This document shows, piece after piece, positions 1-6,373 of a stretch of DNA of 6,776 nucleotides. The position numbers were made by a program, and so were the translations under genes. The first letter of the stretch is position 1. Every line of letters starts with the position of its first letter. The DNA comes from Planctomycetaceae bacterium. Its GTDB lineage: Bacteria; Planctomycetota; Phycisphaerae; Phycisphaerales; SM1A02. The stretch lies in assembly GCA_002684315.1 (NCBI GenBank), contig NYVB01000015.1:1-6776 (forward strand). The letters run 5' to 3'. The notes below the pieces were generated by a model. The model made no database searches. It had not been told where the DNA came from and saw only the letters and a program-made list of their open reading frames with translations.

Positions 1-1
1 C

Positions 2-307
2 GAGAAACTCGGATATGACATCCTCTGCGAAGCCATGAGGAATCCGCTCTGCCAGATCGCCAACAACGCCGGCATCGACGGCGACCTGGTGTTCGAGAAG
101 GTGTCCGAAGGCAAGGGTGGATTCGGCTTCAATGCCGCCACCGGCAAGTACGAGGACCTCACCAAGGCCGGAATCATCGATCCCGCCCTGGTCTCGACCA
201 CGTCTCTTCGCAACGCCGCAAGCGTTGCGGGCCTGATGCTGACCACCAACGTGATCATCACCGAGCTCGAAGGCGACGACGAGCCCGTGAACGGCGCGGT
301 CAACTGA
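2..307 (+). CDS. groEL: Chaperonin GroEL (60 kDa), C-terminal fragment
   Basis: This is the last 101 residues of the ATP-driven folding chaperonin GroEL; the gene starts left of the window. The frame is open from base 2 to the TGA at 305-307. The visible part is the end of the equatorial domain. It contains the GFNAAT nucleotide-pocket motif (visible residues 42-47), the GIIDP segment (57-61), whose Asp matches the ATP-contacting Asp near position 495 of E. coli GroEL, and the [10 protein letters not shown] helix that is near-invariant in the family. The protein ends in an acidic stretch ([14 protein letters not shown]) and lacks the Gly-Gly-Met tail of enterobacterial GroEL. Many bacteria have several GroEL copies, and a divergent tail can mark a paralogue, so whether this is the main housekeeping copy cannot be judged here. 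It lies upstream of dnaJ on the same strand, consistent with a heat-shock cluster. Any groES, promoter or CIRCE operator would be outside the window. Confidence 0.97.
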   Translation, partial: EKLGYDILCEAMRNPLCQIANNAGIDGDLVFEKVSEGKGGFGFNAATGKYEDLTKAGIIDPALVSTTSLRNAASVAGLMLTTNVIITELEGDDEPVNGAVN

Positions 308-327
308 CCCATTGATTCGACGCATTC

Positions 328-357
328 CCGCCCCTCCGGCCCACGCCGGAGGGGCGG
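328..357 (+). terminator. 13-bp perfect GC hairpin between groEL and dnaJ
   Basis: Bases 328-340 pair without mismatch with 345-357 around the tetraloop CCAC (341-344). The core is CCCCTCCGGC with GCCGGAGGGG. It starts 21 bases after the groEL stop and ends 30 bases before the dnaJ ATG. No run of T follows; the next bases are CATGCATCTTCAAACG. It is therefore not a textbook intrinsic terminator. It may act as a partial terminator, as a 3' stabiliser of the groEL message, or as a processing site that separates abundant groEL mRNA from dnaJ. The structure is certain at the sequence level; the role is inferred. Confidence 0.55.
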
Positions 358-387
358 CATGCATCTTCAAACGGATCGAGAGATTTC

Positions 388-1542
388 ATGTCGACGACCC
401 GCTGCTATTACGAAACACTCTCCATCGAGAAGAACGCCTCGGGAGACGAGATCAAGCGGTCCTATCGCCGTCTGGCGATGAAGTACCATCCGGATCGCAA
501 TCCGGATGACCCTGAAGCGGAAACGCGTTTCAAGGAAGCCACCTCCGCATACGAAGTTCTTTCGGATCCGGAGAAACGAACCCAATACGACCAGTACGGA
601 CACGCGGGGCTGCGAGGCACCCCGGGTCATGATTTCAACCGAATGAACGTCGAGGACATCTTCTCGATGTTCAACGACATCTTCGGGGGCATGGGAGGCG
701 CGACCCAGGGTGGTCGAGGACGATCGCGCGGCGGCGTGAGTCGAGGATACGACCTGGAGACCGAGGTCGAGATGACCCTCGAGGAAGTGCTGGAAGGCGC
801 GACCAGGGAAGTCGACTTCAAACGACTGGACGTCTGCGAGACCTGTACCGGAACCGGCGGAAAACCCGGAGTGGATCCCAGCCGCTGCCCGACCTGCGAA
901 GGCAACGGCCAGGTTCAACAGGCCGGCTTCGGCGGCATGTTCCGAATGGTCACCGTCTGCCCCAACTGTCATGGTCGAGGCAAGATCGTGATCGAGAAGT
1001 GCACGGACTGCCGAGGGGCGGGACGCGTCTCCCTCTCACGAACGCTTGAAGTGCAGATACCGAAGGGCATCAAGGATGGCCAGGTCATCCGTGTCCAGGG
1101 CGAAGGTGAACCACCCGCTCCGGAAAAGAGTCCCGATGGCACTGGGATCAAGGGCGATCTTCACGTCGTGGTTCGAGTGCATGAACACGATCGGTTCGAA
1201 CGTGACGGCGACGAGATCATCTGGGTCCAGCCGGTCGCATTCGCACAGGCGGCACTCGGGTGCACGATTCCAATTCGAACGCTTGAAGAAGAGGTCCCTC
1301 TGGTGCTTCCCGCAGGCACACAGCACGGAGCCGTGTTGCGAGTGGGCGAAGCGGGACTTCCGAACCTGAGAACCGGACGACGTGGAGAGCTCGTGGTGAT
1401 CATCCAATTGGTGGTTCCCACCAGACTCGATGAACAACAGAGACGTCTTCTGGAGGAGTACGCGGAACTCGAAGAGATTCCCGTGACCGAGACCGGCCAG
1501 GGATTCTGGAGCAAACTGAAGGACAAGGTGACCGGGGGCTGA
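388..1542 (+). CDS. dnaJ: Chaperone protein DnaJ (Hsp40, type I)
   Basis: DnaJ is the cytoplasmic J-domain co-chaperone that delivers unfolded clients to DnaK and stimulates its ATPase. The 384-residue product has the full type I layout. The J-domain spans about residues 6-72, with the essential HPD at 34-36. A short Gly-rich G/F linker (about 77-120) follows. The zinc-binding domain has four intact CxxCxGxG modules at Cys150, 167, 191 and 205, with Cys153, 170, 194 and 208 as second ligands. Two beta-rich client-binding domains follow, beginning near the IPKGIKDGQ segment. Length is typical of the family (about 375-390). The N-terminus reads CYYETLSI where many DnaJ proteins have DYYEVLGV, a mild deviation. 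No other in-frame ATG or GTG lies between 346 and 388, and a weak purine stretch (GAGAGA, 378-383) precedes the ATG, so this start is preferred. It is followed by grpE after 21 bases, so the two are probably co-transcribed. Confidence 0.98.
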   Translation: MSTTRCYYETLSIEKNASGDEIKRSYRRLAMKYHPDRNPDDPEAETRFKEATSAYEVLSDPEKRTQYDQYGHAGLRGTPGHDFNRMNVEDIFSMFNDIFGGMGGATQGGRGRSRGGVSRGYDLETEVEMTLEEVLEGATREVDFKRLDVCETCTGTGGKPGVDPSRCPTCEGNGQVQQAGFGGMFRMVTVCPNCHGRGKIVIEKCTDCRGAGRVSLSRTLEVQIPKGIKDGQVIRVQGEGEPPAPEKSPDGTGIKGDLHVVVRVHEHDRFERDGDEIIWVQPVAFAQAALGCTIPIRTLEEEVPLVLPAGTQHGAVLRVGEAGLPNLRTGRRGELVVIIQLVVPTRLDEQQRRLLEEYAELEEIPVTETGQGFWSKLKDKVTGG

Positions 1543-1563
1543 CCCCGTGGATGGAACACGCAG

Positions 1564-2097
1564 ATGACACTCGAAGACACCAACGAAGAAGAGATCGAAG
1601 TCAACGACCAGGACGTTCTTGAAGAGGACACCCCACTCTCGGAGATCGACCAGCTGCGCGAAGACCTCGAGCAGGCCGTCGCTGCACGCCAACGAGCGCT
1701 TGCGGATTTCGCCAACTTCCAACGACGCGCGGCTGAGAATGAAACCAAGTCACGTGAACGCGGAATCGCGGAAGTCGTTCGCAATCTGGTGCCCGTCCTC
1801 GACCAGTTCGAGATGGCGCTCGATCAGGAAGGCGCTTCGACCGATTCGATCCTGGAAGGTGTCTCGCTGGTTCGTGAGGAACTCATGCGCGCACTGGGCA
1901 AGAACGGAGTGGAGGCGATCACACCACAACTGGGAGAGGAATTCGATCCCAATCGACACGAGGCCATGCTTCAACATCCCGCCGAAGGCGTGGAAGCGGG
2001 ACATGTCAGCCTGATCGTGAAATCAGGATGGACGATGGGCCCGTTGGTGTTGAGACCAGCTCAGGTGGCCATCGCACCCAGCGGCGGCGGAGACTGA
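1564..2097 (+). CDS. grpE: Nucleotide exchange factor GrpE
   Basis: GrpE is the homodimeric exchange factor that releases ADP from DnaK and completes the DnaJ-DnaK cycle. The 177-residue protein has an acidic, probably disordered N-terminus (1-24). A long charged helix suited to coiled-coil dimerisation follows (about 25-75, including ADFANFQRRAAENE). Next is the helical segment LVPVLDQFEMAL (75-86). The C-terminal beta domain carries the family signature FDPNRHEAM (127-135) and ends with VLRPAQVAIA (162-171), close to the usual VLRPA-x-V-x-VA ending. Length is normal for GrpE. The ATG at 1564 is used; the ATG at 1551 is out of frame. Shine-Dalgarno support is weak, so translation may be coupled to dnaJ. 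The next gene starts 3 bases after the stop. DnaK is not next to it, although GrpE works only with DnaK. Confidence 0.97.
   Translation: MTLEDTNEEEIEVNDQDVLEEDTPLSEIDQLREDLEQAVAARQRALADFANFQRRAAENETKSRERGIAEVVRNLVPVLDQFEMALDQEGASTDSILEGVSLVREELMRALGKNGVEAITPQLGEEFDPNRHEAMLQHPAEGVEAGHVSLIVKSGWTMGPLVLRPAQVAIAPSGGGD
2089..2092 (+). promoter_or_regulatory. Ribosome binding site of the zinc-ribbon gene
   Basis: GGAG lies inside the last codons of grpE, 8 bases before the ATG at 2101. It supports that start and, with only 3 bases between the genes, suggests translational coupling to grpE. Confidence 0.6.
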
Positions 2098-2100
2098 GGC

Positions 2101-2454
2101 ATGCCGACGTACGACTATCGATGTGATGGATGCGGGCATGAATTCGAACTCTTCCAACAGATGAGTGCCTCGGTGAAGAAAAAATGTCCCGAGTGCGGAA
2201 AGCTGAAGTTGAAGCGACTGATCGGAACCGGTGCAGGCATCATCTTCAAAGGGGGCGGTTTCTACGAAACCGACTATCGAAGTGATTCCTACAAGAAAGA
2301 CGCCGCTGCGGACGGAAAATCCGGAAAGACCTCGGACGGCGGTACCGAAAAGAAGAACTCGGACTCCGGAAGCTCGGCGAAGAGCGAGTCCAAGTCACCC
2401 GTGAAAAAAGACTCTTCCGACACGAAGAGCAAGCCCGCCAAATCGAAAGACTGA
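2101..2454 (+). CDS. FmdB-family zinc-ribbon protein with charged Ser/Lys tail
   Basis: This small 117-residue protein begins MPTYDYRCDGCGHEFE, the hallmark of the FmdB / CxxC_CxxC_SSSS putative regulatory family. Two CxxC pairs (Cys8/Cys11 and Cys29/Cys32) form the predicted zinc ribbon. A conserved region containing KRLIGTGAGIIFKGGGFYETDY follows the ribbon up to about residue 59. From about residue 60 onward the chain is low-complexity, rich in Lys, Ser, Asp and Gly, and probably disordered. Such tails are common but variable in this family. The family name comes from a gene linked to formamidase and amide metabolism, but most members have no known biochemical role, and nothing here points to amide use. 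Tight spacing behind grpE and the GGAG site favour co-expression with the chaperones. Nucleic-acid or protein binding through the ribbon is plausible but unproven. The family call is confident; the function is unknown. Confidence 0.9.
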   Translation: MPTYDYRCDGCGHEFELFQQMSASVKKKCPECGKLKLKRLIGTGAGIIFKGGGFYETDYRSDSYKKDAAADGKSGKTSDGGTEKKNSDSGSSAKSESKSPVKKDSSDTKSKPAKSKD

Positions 2455-2508
2455 CTCTTCACGACACTCAAGCGATCGAAAAGGGTCCGCGCGCGGTAGG
2501 ATGACCGC

Positions 2509-4899
2509 ATGCCACTCCGATATACCAAACGAATTCTCGACCACCTGGCCAACGAGAAGTACGCACCCTCTCCGCTGGGCGAACTGATGCGCCAGCTGCG
2601 CATTCCTGAAGACAATGACGACACGTTCCGATCCTCGGTGGGTGCGCTTCTGGAAAATGAACAGGTCGTGCTCGGTCGCCACGACGTGGTGCAGCTGCCA
2701 CCGATGCCGGACGAATTCGAAGGTATTCTGAAGATCACGTCACGTGGCTTCGGCTTCGTGAAACCGGACACCCCGTATCGCGGAGGCGATCTCTTCATTC
2801 CGGAATCAGGCATGCGCGATGCGATCAGCGGCGACAAGGTCCGCGTACGCATGAGTCGGATGAAGGAAAGCGGCCGCGGCGGACGAGGTGGACGCACTCG
2901 AGGCCAGGTCGAAGAGGTCCTGCAAAGAAACAAGACGCGCTTCGCCGGCACCATGGCCAAACAAAGAGGGTTCTGGTTCGTGATTCCAGACGGCAGGGTG
3001 CTGCGAGAACCGATCCTCGCCCGCGACGCCTCCGCGAAGAACGTCAAGGAAGGTGACAAGGTCGTGATCGACCTCGTCCGTTTCCCCTCCGACAACGACG
3101 TCGCCGAAGGTGTCATCGTCCAGGTGCTCGGCACTGCAGGCGAACCGGACGTCGAAACCGCGGCGGTTCTCGCCAATTACGGGCTCGAACCAGAATTCAA
3201 GGAGGAAGTGGTCGAAGAGGCGAGACGCGTGGCTGCGGTCTTCGACCAGGAATCGACCGAGGCATGCCCGGATGATCGACTCGACCTCCGTGACCTGCTG
3301 ACCTTCACGATCGACCCACCGGACGCACGGGACTTCGATGACGCCATCTCACTGACCCATGATCCGGTTCGAGACGAATACGAACTCGGCGTTCACATCG
3401 CCGACGTGGCGCACTTCGTGAAACGTGACGGTGAACTCGACAAGGAGGCCTACACCCGAGGAAACTCCGCGTACCTCCCCCGACTCGTCATCCCGATGCT
3501 TCCGGAGCTGCTGTCGAACGGTGTCTGTTCGCTGCAGGAAGACGTTCCACGTTTCGTGAAGAGCGTCTTCATCACCTACGACGCCTCGGGACGAGTGATG
3601 GGACATCGCTACCACCGCTCACTCATCCGCTCGAACAAGCGACTCACCTACCTCGAAGCCCAGGGTCTCATCGACGGAGATCTCGACAAGGCGACCAGCA
3701 ACACCCGGGCGACTCCGAACTATTCCGACGAACTTCAGAATGCCCTGCGTGACTGCGAGAAACTGGCGAAGCTCATCCGTCAGCGAAGACGCGTCGACGG
3801 AATGCTGACGCTTTCGCTTCCGGAGTCCGAGATCGTCTTCGATGAGGACGGAAAGGTCGTCGATGCGGTTCCGGAGGACGATGCCTTCACCCACACCGTG
3901 ATCGAGATGTTCATGGTGGCCGCCAACGAAGCGGTCGCGGATCTCTTCGCCACGCTTCAGATCCCGTTGCTGAGAAGAATCCATCCCGAACCCGACTACA
4001 ACGACCTCGAGGATCTTCGCAACTTCGCCCGACTCGTGCGATTCAAGATCAAGGAGAATCCCGACCGCAAGGACCTTCAGGAACTCGCCAAGGTCGCGAT
4101 GGGCACTCCGTTCGAACGAGCGATCCACTTCGCGATTCTCAAGACACTCACTCGCGCGAACTACAGCCCCGCTCTCATCGGGCACTTCGCGCTTGCTTCC
4201 AAGCACTATGCGCACTTCACCAGCCCGATCAGACGCTATCCGGACCTGACCGTGCACCGCGCGATCGACGCCTACCTCGACACGACCGACAATGGAACCA
4301 ACACTCGAGGCGGCAAGGGCCGGAAGAAGATCGCCAACGGAATGCAGTTCGACGATCGGTGCTTCAGTGAGAATCATCTCTCGGAGGTCGGCGACCACTG
4401 TTCCTCCACCGAGAAGAATGCGGACGCCGCCGAACGAAGTCTGCGACAGTTTCTCATCCTCCAATTCCTCGAAGATCAGGATCCAGGGGAGACTTTCCCC
4501 GGCACCGTCACCGGGACCACCAGCAAAGGCGGTATCTTCGCCACGCTCGACAAGTACCTCGTCGACGGCATGGTGAAACCACAAAGCATGCCGGGAGGCG
4601 GTTCCTTCGGCGGTGACTGGCGACAGGACCGCATGACCGGACGTCTCTTCGCACCCAGAGGCGGTTCCTCCATCGGGGTCGGCGACCGGGTCGTGGTGCA
4701 GATCGTGCAGATCGATCTCCCATCACGTGAAATGGATCTCGAGGTGGTGTCCTACGAATCGATCGCCCCACCCGAACCGAAGGAACAGAAGGAAGGCTGG
4801 CGCAGCGCCGCCGACAGCCGAAAGGATCGCGGCGGCAAGCCCAAGAAGGGCAAACGCAAGGGCTACAAGATGGGGCGTCGCGGGCGACGCGGACTCTGA
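2509..4899 (+). CDS. rnr: Ribonuclease R (RNB-family 3'-5' exoribonuclease)
   Basis: RNase R degrades RNA processively from the 3' end, including structured mRNA, rRNA fragments and stalled-ribosome messages. The 796-residue product (E. coli RNase R is 813) shows the full order: a helix-turn-helix-like N-terminus (about 4-62), cold-shock domain 1 (about 69-117, with the RGFGFVKP RNA-binding motif at 79-86), an Arg/Gly-rich linker (121-132), cold-shock domain 2 (about 143-207), the RNB catalytic domain (about 255-590), an S1 domain (about 661-745) and a basic tail (about 755-796). The active-site run TIDPPDARDFDDA carries Asp269, Asp275, Asp277 and Asp278, matching the four metal-binding Asp of E. 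coli RNase R. The HFTSPIRRYPDL motif (569-580) supplies the conserved Arg pair. All catalytic residues appear present. The separate S1 domain and Lys/Arg-rich tail favour RNase R over RNase II. The start has an AGGA-type site (2498-2501) 7 bases upstream. The gene follows fmdB by 54 bases with no clear terminator between them, so it may be the last gene of the chaperone operon or have its own promoter. Confidence 0.97.
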   Translation: MPLRYTKRILDHLANEKYAPSPLGELMRQLRIPEDNDDTFRSSVGALLENEQVVLGRHDVVQLPPMPDEFEGILKITSRGFGFVKPDTPYRGGDLFIPESGMRDAISGDKVRVRMSRMKESGRGGRGGRTRGQVEEVLQRNKTRFAGTMAKQRGFWFVIPDGRVLREPILARDASAKNVKEGDKVVIDLVRFPSDNDVAEGVIVQVLGTAGEPDVETAAVLANYGLEPEFKEEVVEEARRVAAVFDQESTEACPDDRLDLRDLLTFTIDPPDARDFDDAISLTHDPVRDEYELGVHIADVAHFVKRDGELDKEAYTRGNSAYLPRLVIPMLPELLSNGVCSLQEDVPRFVKSVFITYDASGRVMGHRYHRSLIRSNKRLTYLEAQGLIDGDLDKATSNTRATPNYSDELQNALRDCEKLAKLIRQRRRVDGMLTLSLPESEIVFDEDGKVVDAVPEDDAFTHTVIEMFMVAANEAVADLFATLQIPLLRRIHPEPDYNDLEDLRNFARLVRFKIKENPDRKDLQELAKVAMGTPFERAIHFAILKTLTRANYSPALIGHFALASKHYAHFTSPIRRYPDLTVHRAIDAYLDTTDNGTNTRGGKGRKKIANGMQFDDRCFSENHLSEVGDHCSSTEKNADAAERSLRQFLILQFLEDQDPGETFPGTVTGTTSKGGIFATLDKYLVDGMVKPQSMPGGGSFGGDWRQDRMTGRLFAPRGGSSIGVGDRVVVQIVQIDLPSREMDLEVVSYESIAPPEPKEQKEGWRSAADSRKDRGGKPKKGKRKGYKMGRRGRRGL

Positions 4900-4980
4900 C
4901 GAACACGGATGAGAAACGAAAGCGACGATCAGAGACGCAGGCAAGGCGAATGACACCTTCCACAGATCTTCAGACATGAG

Positions 4981-5017
4981 GTCCTGAACTCCTTGAGAAT
5001 CAGGACACCGACTTTTT
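4981..5017 (+). terminator. Candidate intrinsic terminator after rnr
   Basis: GTCCTGA (4981-4987) pairs perfectly with TCAGGAC (5000-5006). Inside the loop, CTC (4989-4991) can pair with GAG (4995-4997) to lengthen the stem with a small bulge. A run of five T (5013-5017) follows 6 bases after the stem. The stem is modest and the T run is offset, so this is a candidate rather than a firm terminator. Its place 81 bases after the rnr stop and before an unrelated gene fits the end of a transcription unit. Confidence 0.42.
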
Positions 5018-5052
5018 CGCCTCACTTCCAGGACAGCATCGAATGACGCCTA

Positions 5053-5071
5053 CCCTCCGTGCAAGGGAGGG
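5053..5071 (+). promoter_or_regulatory. Shine-Dalgarno site held in a small hairpin
   Basis: GGGAGGG (5065-5071) is a strong ribosome binding site 3 bases before the ATG at 5075. CCCTCC (5053-5058) can pair with GGAGGG (5066-5071) in a 6-bp stem with a 7-base loop, GTGCAAG. In that fold the ribosome binding site would be hidden. The complementarity is visible; a regulatory effect such as thermal or ligand-driven opening is inference. Chance complementarity to a purine-rich site is possible. Confidence 0.45.
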
Positions 5072-5074
5072 CTC

Positions 5075-6373
5075 ATGTCCAAGAAAAAACACCTCACGAT
5101 CGTCCTGCTCATTCCGTTTCTCGAGGGGATGAATGCATTCGCGGAGACACTTTGTGATGCGGAGGCATACGGACTTCGCCACGCATGGTGCATGCCGGCC
5201 GAACAGGATCGAGATGATGAAAGACGCTTCGGATCATCAGGGGTGCTGGTGCACGACGGCCTCATCGCGATTGCGACCGATCACGGTCCGGATGGATCAT
5301 TGAACTCCGGCAAGGTCCGTCTGTATGACCGGGAAGATCCGGAAGCGGTTCCTCCGTCGATCCTGATGGCACCGAAACGATCCTGGCCGGATGGATTCGG
5401 CTTCGCACTCAGAGGCTTTGAACACCACATTCTGATCGGTGCACCAGATGACTCTGACACCAACTGGGGCGCCGGACGTGCCTGGTTGTATCTCGAGACC
5501 GAAGACGGATGGGTGGTCGAACGTTCGTTCGAGGACCCTTCATCGGAAACCGATGCCGCCTTCGGACATGCGATCGCGATTCAGAAGGACACCATCGCGA
5601 TCGGCGCACCACGATCGGACAAGGCCGGTCGAGATGCGGGGTGCGTCTTCATCTTCGAACGTGTTGAGCAAGAATGGACATTGAAAGCACGACTGGTCGC
5701 CCCGGACGCCGAAAACGCCGACTTCTTCGGAAGCAGCCTGGCACTCAAGGGAAATCATCTGGCGATCGGCGCGTGGGGTGACGACGATCATGGCGAGAAG
5801 ACCGGGGCGGTGTGGTGCTATGAAAAACGAGGCGATCGTTGGAGCATGCGGCAGAAACTCGTTCCTGACCGGCTTCAATCCCGCGATCTCTTCGGGAGCG
5901 CGTTGCTTTTTCACGAACATGAACTGCTGATCTCCGCACCAGGAACGCGTGAAGATCAAGGCGTGGTCTACGTCTTCACCGGCCGGACTGGACGGTGGGA
6001 ACTGGTCGATCGGATCAGTGATCCGTCAGGGGATGCCGGCGATCGATTCGGCAGTTCACTTTCCGCATCCGAGGGCCTGCTGGTGATCGGATCTCCGGAG
6101 CATCGAGCGAAAATGCGTTCGGATGGGATGATCACCCTCCATCGAAGAAGTCACTGGGGTTGGTCGTTGATCGATCGTCATCGTGTCACGTCACAACACG
6201 GTGAACAGTCGATGCGTTTCGGATTCAACGTCTCGGTCGACCAGGGTGTCATCGTCGTGGGCCGAGCGGATCAGGAAGATGAGCCTTCAGCGTCGATCGG
6301 CGCGTGGCTGTTTGATGAAGGAGTGGACATCACGGAAGAGGCGTCCGAAGGTGTCGCCATCAATTCCCGGTGA
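5075..6373 (+). CDS. Secreted FG-GAP repeat protein, predicted seven-bladed beta-propeller
   Basis: The 432-residue product starts with a clear Sec signal peptide: basic SKKKH, a hydrophobic core (about 7-16) and a likely cleavage after AFA at residue 23. The mature chain has a short Cys-containing lead (Cys27 and Cys39, possibly a disulfide), then seven repeats. Each opens with Phe-Gly, at residues 52, 108, 163, 218, 273, 325 and 382, a spacing of 52-57. Each repeat then runs FG-x-S-x-A..., a hydrophobic strand ending in IGAP or a variant, a polar Asp/Gly loop and a closing strand like GAVYVF or GRAWLY. This matches the FG-GAP (FG-GAP_2-like) beta-propeller pattern, and seven copies make a closed ring. 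The compact loops lack the full DxNxDG calcium motif of integrin-type repeats. Such domains usually mediate protein or carbohydrate contacts outside the cytoplasm; no enzyme motif, lipobox, sorting tag or transmembrane anchor is visible. The start is supported by the signal peptide and the GGGAGGG site. The binding partner is unknown. The preceding gap (4900-5074) holds only a terminator candidate, and I see no convincing promoter. Confidence 0.87.
   Translation: MSKKKHLTIVLLIPFLEGMNAFAETLCDAEAYGLRHAWCMPAEQDRDDERRFGSSGVLVHDGLIAIATDHGPDGSLNSGKVRLYDREDPEAVPPSILMAPKRSWPDGFGFALRGFEHHILIGAPDDSDTNWGAGRAWLYLETEDGWVVERSFEDPSSETDAAFGHAIAIQKDTIAIGAPRSDKAGRDAGCVFIFERVEQEWTLKARLVAPDAENADFFGSSLALKGNHLAIGAWGDDDHGEKTGAVWCYEKRGDRWSMRQKLVPDRLQSRDLFGSALLFHEHELLISAPGTREDQGVVYVFTGRTGRWELVDRISDPSGDAGDRFGSSLSASEGLLVIGSPEHRAKMRSDGMITLHRRSHWGWSLIDRHRVTSQHGEQSMRFGFNVSVDQGVIVVGRADQEDEPSASIGAWLFDEGVDITEEASEGVAINSR

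Noticed and set aside
367..972. Long minus-strand open frame of 201 codons opposite dnaJ
   Set aside because: It lies antisense to a clearly conserved dnaJ, and its translation has no recognisable domain. It is a by-product of GC-rich codon use.
1551..1563. ATG at 1551 as an earlier grpE start
   Set aside because: It is out of frame with grpE (13 bases before the chosen ATG).
2487..2496. Palindrome CCGCGCGCGG just before rnr
   Set aside because: A simple alternating CG run; as a hairpin it gives only about 3 pairs, and in GC-rich DNA such a site is not notable.
2289..3176. Minus-strand open frame of 295 codons spanning the fmdB-rnr junction
   Set aside because: The product is Ser/Arg/Thr-rich and low in sequence signal, and it crosses two well-supported plus-strand genes.
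3619..4584. Minus-strand open frame of 321 codons opposite rnr
   Set aside because: It is the antisense shadow of the RNB and S1 region of RNase R. The plus-strand frame has intact catalytic motifs, so the opposite frame is not a gene.
4909..4953. Tiny 14-codon open frame in the rnr-propeller gap
   Set aside because: Too short, with a biased Arg/Asp/Glu composition and no clear ribosome binding site; not distinguishable from chance.
4993..5021. TTGAGA as a possible -35 box before the propeller gene
   Set aside because: No acceptable -10 box occurs at 16-18 bases downstream, and the motif sits in the loop of the terminator-like hairpin.
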